DNA from: Alphaproteobacteria bacterium
Lineage (GTDB): Bacteria > Pseudomonadota > Alphaproteobacteria > Geminicoccales > Geminicoccaceae
Reading direction: 5' to 3'
DNA: 6,850 nucleotides
Assembly (NCBI GenBank): GCA_026984595.1
Contig: JALSRW010000400.1
Coordinates: 1-6,850, forward strand
Positions 6,201 through 6,850 of this stretch are shown piece after piece. Positions within the stretch are counted from its first letter, which is position 1. The number at the start of each line of letters is the position of its first letter. Both the position numbers and the translations under genes were made by a program. The notes below the pieces were generated by a model. It was not told the DNA's origin. It saw only the letters and a list, made by a program, of their open reading frames with translations, and did not search any database.

Positions 6201-6250
6201 CGGCGCGCATCGTTGTCCGATAGGATCGATATTCGTAGCGATGGGCGCCG
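6201..6250. repeat. Imperfect inverted repeat after the cytochrome remnant
   Basis: CGGCGCGCATCG (6201-6212), directly after the TAA, pairs with CGATGGGCGCCG (6239-6250) at 11 of 12 positions around a 26-base AT-richer loop that contains two CGATA copies. It lies just before the -35 box of the next gene, so it could be a transcript-end structure or a regulator site. There is no T-run. Confidence 0.35.
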
Positions 6251-6260
6251 ACCTGTTCGC

Positions 6261-6288
6261 TTGACAGGCTCGTGGACGGACGCATAAT
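6261..6288 (+). promoter_or_regulatory. Strong sigma70-type promoter of the second binding-protein gene
   Basis: A perfect TTGACA (6261-6266) is followed by a 16-base spacer and CATAAT (6283-6288), five of six matches to TATAAT. TAATGT (6285-6290) at 18 bases is an alternative. Transcription would start near 6295, giving a leader of roughly 70 bases. This is the best promoter match in the window. Confidence 0.7.
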
Positions 6289-6290
6289 GT

Positions 6291-6308
6291 ACTAAACTCA
6301 ACTAAACT
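6291..6308 (+). repeat. Tandem ACTAAACT repeat at the transcription start (candidate operator)
   Basis: ACTAAACT occurs at 6291-6298 and again at 6301-6308, a ten-base period close to one helical turn, in an otherwise GC-rich region. It directly follows the -10 box and covers the predicted start, a position where a bound protein would block initiation. No regulator for it is visible in the window. Confidence 0.45.
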
Positions 6309-6309
6309 T

Positions 6310-6332
6310 CCGACGCGGCCAGCCGCGTACGG
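6310..6332 (+). promoter_or_regulatory. Leader stem-loop before the second binding-protein gene
   Basis: CCG-ACGCGG-CCAG-CCGCGT-A-CGG folds into nine base pairs with a four-base loop and one bulged A at 6329. It would lie near the 5' end of the predicted mRNA, where it could protect the transcript. The ribosome binding site (6355-6361) lies outside it. Confidence 0.4.
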
Positions 6333-6367
6333 AACGGGGCGCATGGTCCAACCGAAGGAGGCTAAAC

Positions 6368-6850
6368 ATGCGACGAACCTTTCTGACCACCATGGCCCTT
6401 TCCCTGGTTCTGGCCACCGGCGTGGCCCGGGCGCAGGAAAAGTCGCTCACGCTGTGCTGGGCGGCCTGGGATCCGGCCAACGCGCTGACCGAGCTGTCCA
6501 AGGACTTCACCGCCGAAACCGGCATCGCCATGAATTACGAGTTCGTTCCCTGGACGAGTTTCGCCGACCGCTTCCTCAACGAGCTCAATTCTCAGGGCAA
6601 GCTCTGTGATCTGATGATCGGCGACAGCCAGTGGCTGGGTCTCGCCGCCGAGAACGGACACTATGTCAAGCTCAACGATTTCTTCGACAAGGAAGGGATC
6701 GACATCAACGACTTCCTGCCGGCGACGGTATACAATTATTCTACCTGGCCGAAGGGTACGCCGAACTACTGGGCGCTGCCGGCGATGGGCGATGCGCTGG
6801 CCTGGGTGTACCGCAAGGACTGGTTCTCCCGTCCCGAGCTCCGCGCGGCC
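6368..6850 (+). CDS. Sugar-type ABC importer solute-binding protein, SBP_bac_1 (3' end cut by window edge)
   Basis: First 161 codons of a family 1 extracellular solute-binding protein, the periplasmic receptor of a carbohydrate-type (CUT1-like) ABC importer. A Sec signal peptide MRRTFLTTMALSLVLATGVARA is followed by likely cleavage before Gln23. The mature start (LTLCWAAWDPANALTELSKDFTAETG) has the beta-strand, then 'F-ETGI-V' pattern of the family. FVPWTSFADRFLNEL and KLCDLMIGDSQWLGLAAENGHYVKLNDFF (about 79-107) are the usual DxxxxDSQW-type region around the first ligand-binding loop. NYWALPAMGDALAWVYRKDWF near the cut is also typical. A strong ribosome binding site, GAAGGAGG (6354-6361), lies six bases before the ATG. 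Permease and ATPase genes would be expected to the right. It is unrelated in family to the left-hand binding protein; the ligand is unknown. Confidence 0.93.
   Translation, partial: MRRTFLTTMALSLVLATGVARAQEKSLTLCWAAWDPANALTELSKDFTAETGIAMNYEFVPWTSFADRFLNELNSQGKLCDLMIGDSQWLGLAAENGHYVKLNDFFDKEGIDINDFLPATVYNYSTWPKGTPNYWALPAMGDALAWVYRKDWFSRPELRAA

Noticed and set aside
5884..6264. A 126-residue cytochrome c starting at ATG 5884
   Set aside because: It has CAACH but no signal peptide, so it could not receive haem in the periplasm. Its C-terminal half is Arg/Ser/Gly-rich nonsense, while the correct axial-Met segment is in the neighbouring frame.
4438..6301. Two overlapping long minus-strand open frames (515 and 615 codons)
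   Set aside because: They are antisense to mntA, hepT and the cytochrome pieces. They encode Pro/Arg/Ser-rich sequence without recognisable domains.

Overview
The window is GC-rich and densely coded, with codon use and gene families typical of a Proteobacterium. An alphaproteobacterium is my best guess, but no phylogenetic marker is present. It holds seven genes or gene remnants in three blocks. I found no rRNA, tRNA, CRISPR array or transposase.

Left block (1-3405, minus strand): a peptide/oligosaccharide-type ABC importer operon. It is read from a periplasmic solute-binding protein (SBP_bac_5/DppA-like, 1864-3405) into a DppB-like permease (847-1794) and a DppC-like permease (1-850, running off the left edge). 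The permease genes overlap by ATGA. A long perfect-armed hairpin separates the binding-protein gene from the permeases. Divergently transcribed is an RpiR-family (HTH_6 + SIS) regulator very like HexR (3725-4603, GTG start preferred). The divergent intergenic region has a good sigma70-type promoter for the importer (TTGACA-18-TAACAT on the minus strand) and four short inverted repeats. Two of these overlap the -35 and -10 boxes, which fits local control of the importer by the regulator. Because SIS domains bind phosphosugars, the importer may be tied to a sugar- or amino-sugar-containing substrate; that is inference.

Middle block (4604-6200, plus strand): a non-coding spacer with a nested stem structure, then a HepT-MntA type toxin-antitoxin pair. 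This is a minimal nucleotidyltransferase (4781-5080) overlapping by TTGA a HEPN protein with an RX4HXY motif (5077-5568). After it lies a c-type cytochrome whose reading frame is broken three times (5677-6200). Signal peptide, Met-rich segment, CAACH haem site and GTDMPAFG axial-Met segment are all present, but in alternating frames. It is either a decayed gene or carries several sequencing indels.

Right block (6201-6850, plus strand): a strong promoter (TTGACA-16-CATAAT), a tandem ACTAAACT repeat at the likely transcription start, a leader stem-loop and a strong ribosome binding site. These lead into the first 161 codons of a second, unrelated binding protein (SBP_bac_1, sugar-type), presumably the start of another ABC importer operon.

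Nothing here makes a convincing case for a wholly new system. The most useful leads are the operator-like repeats, the HexR-like regulator paired with a Dpp-type importer, the HepT-MntA module, and the broken Met-rich cytochrome.
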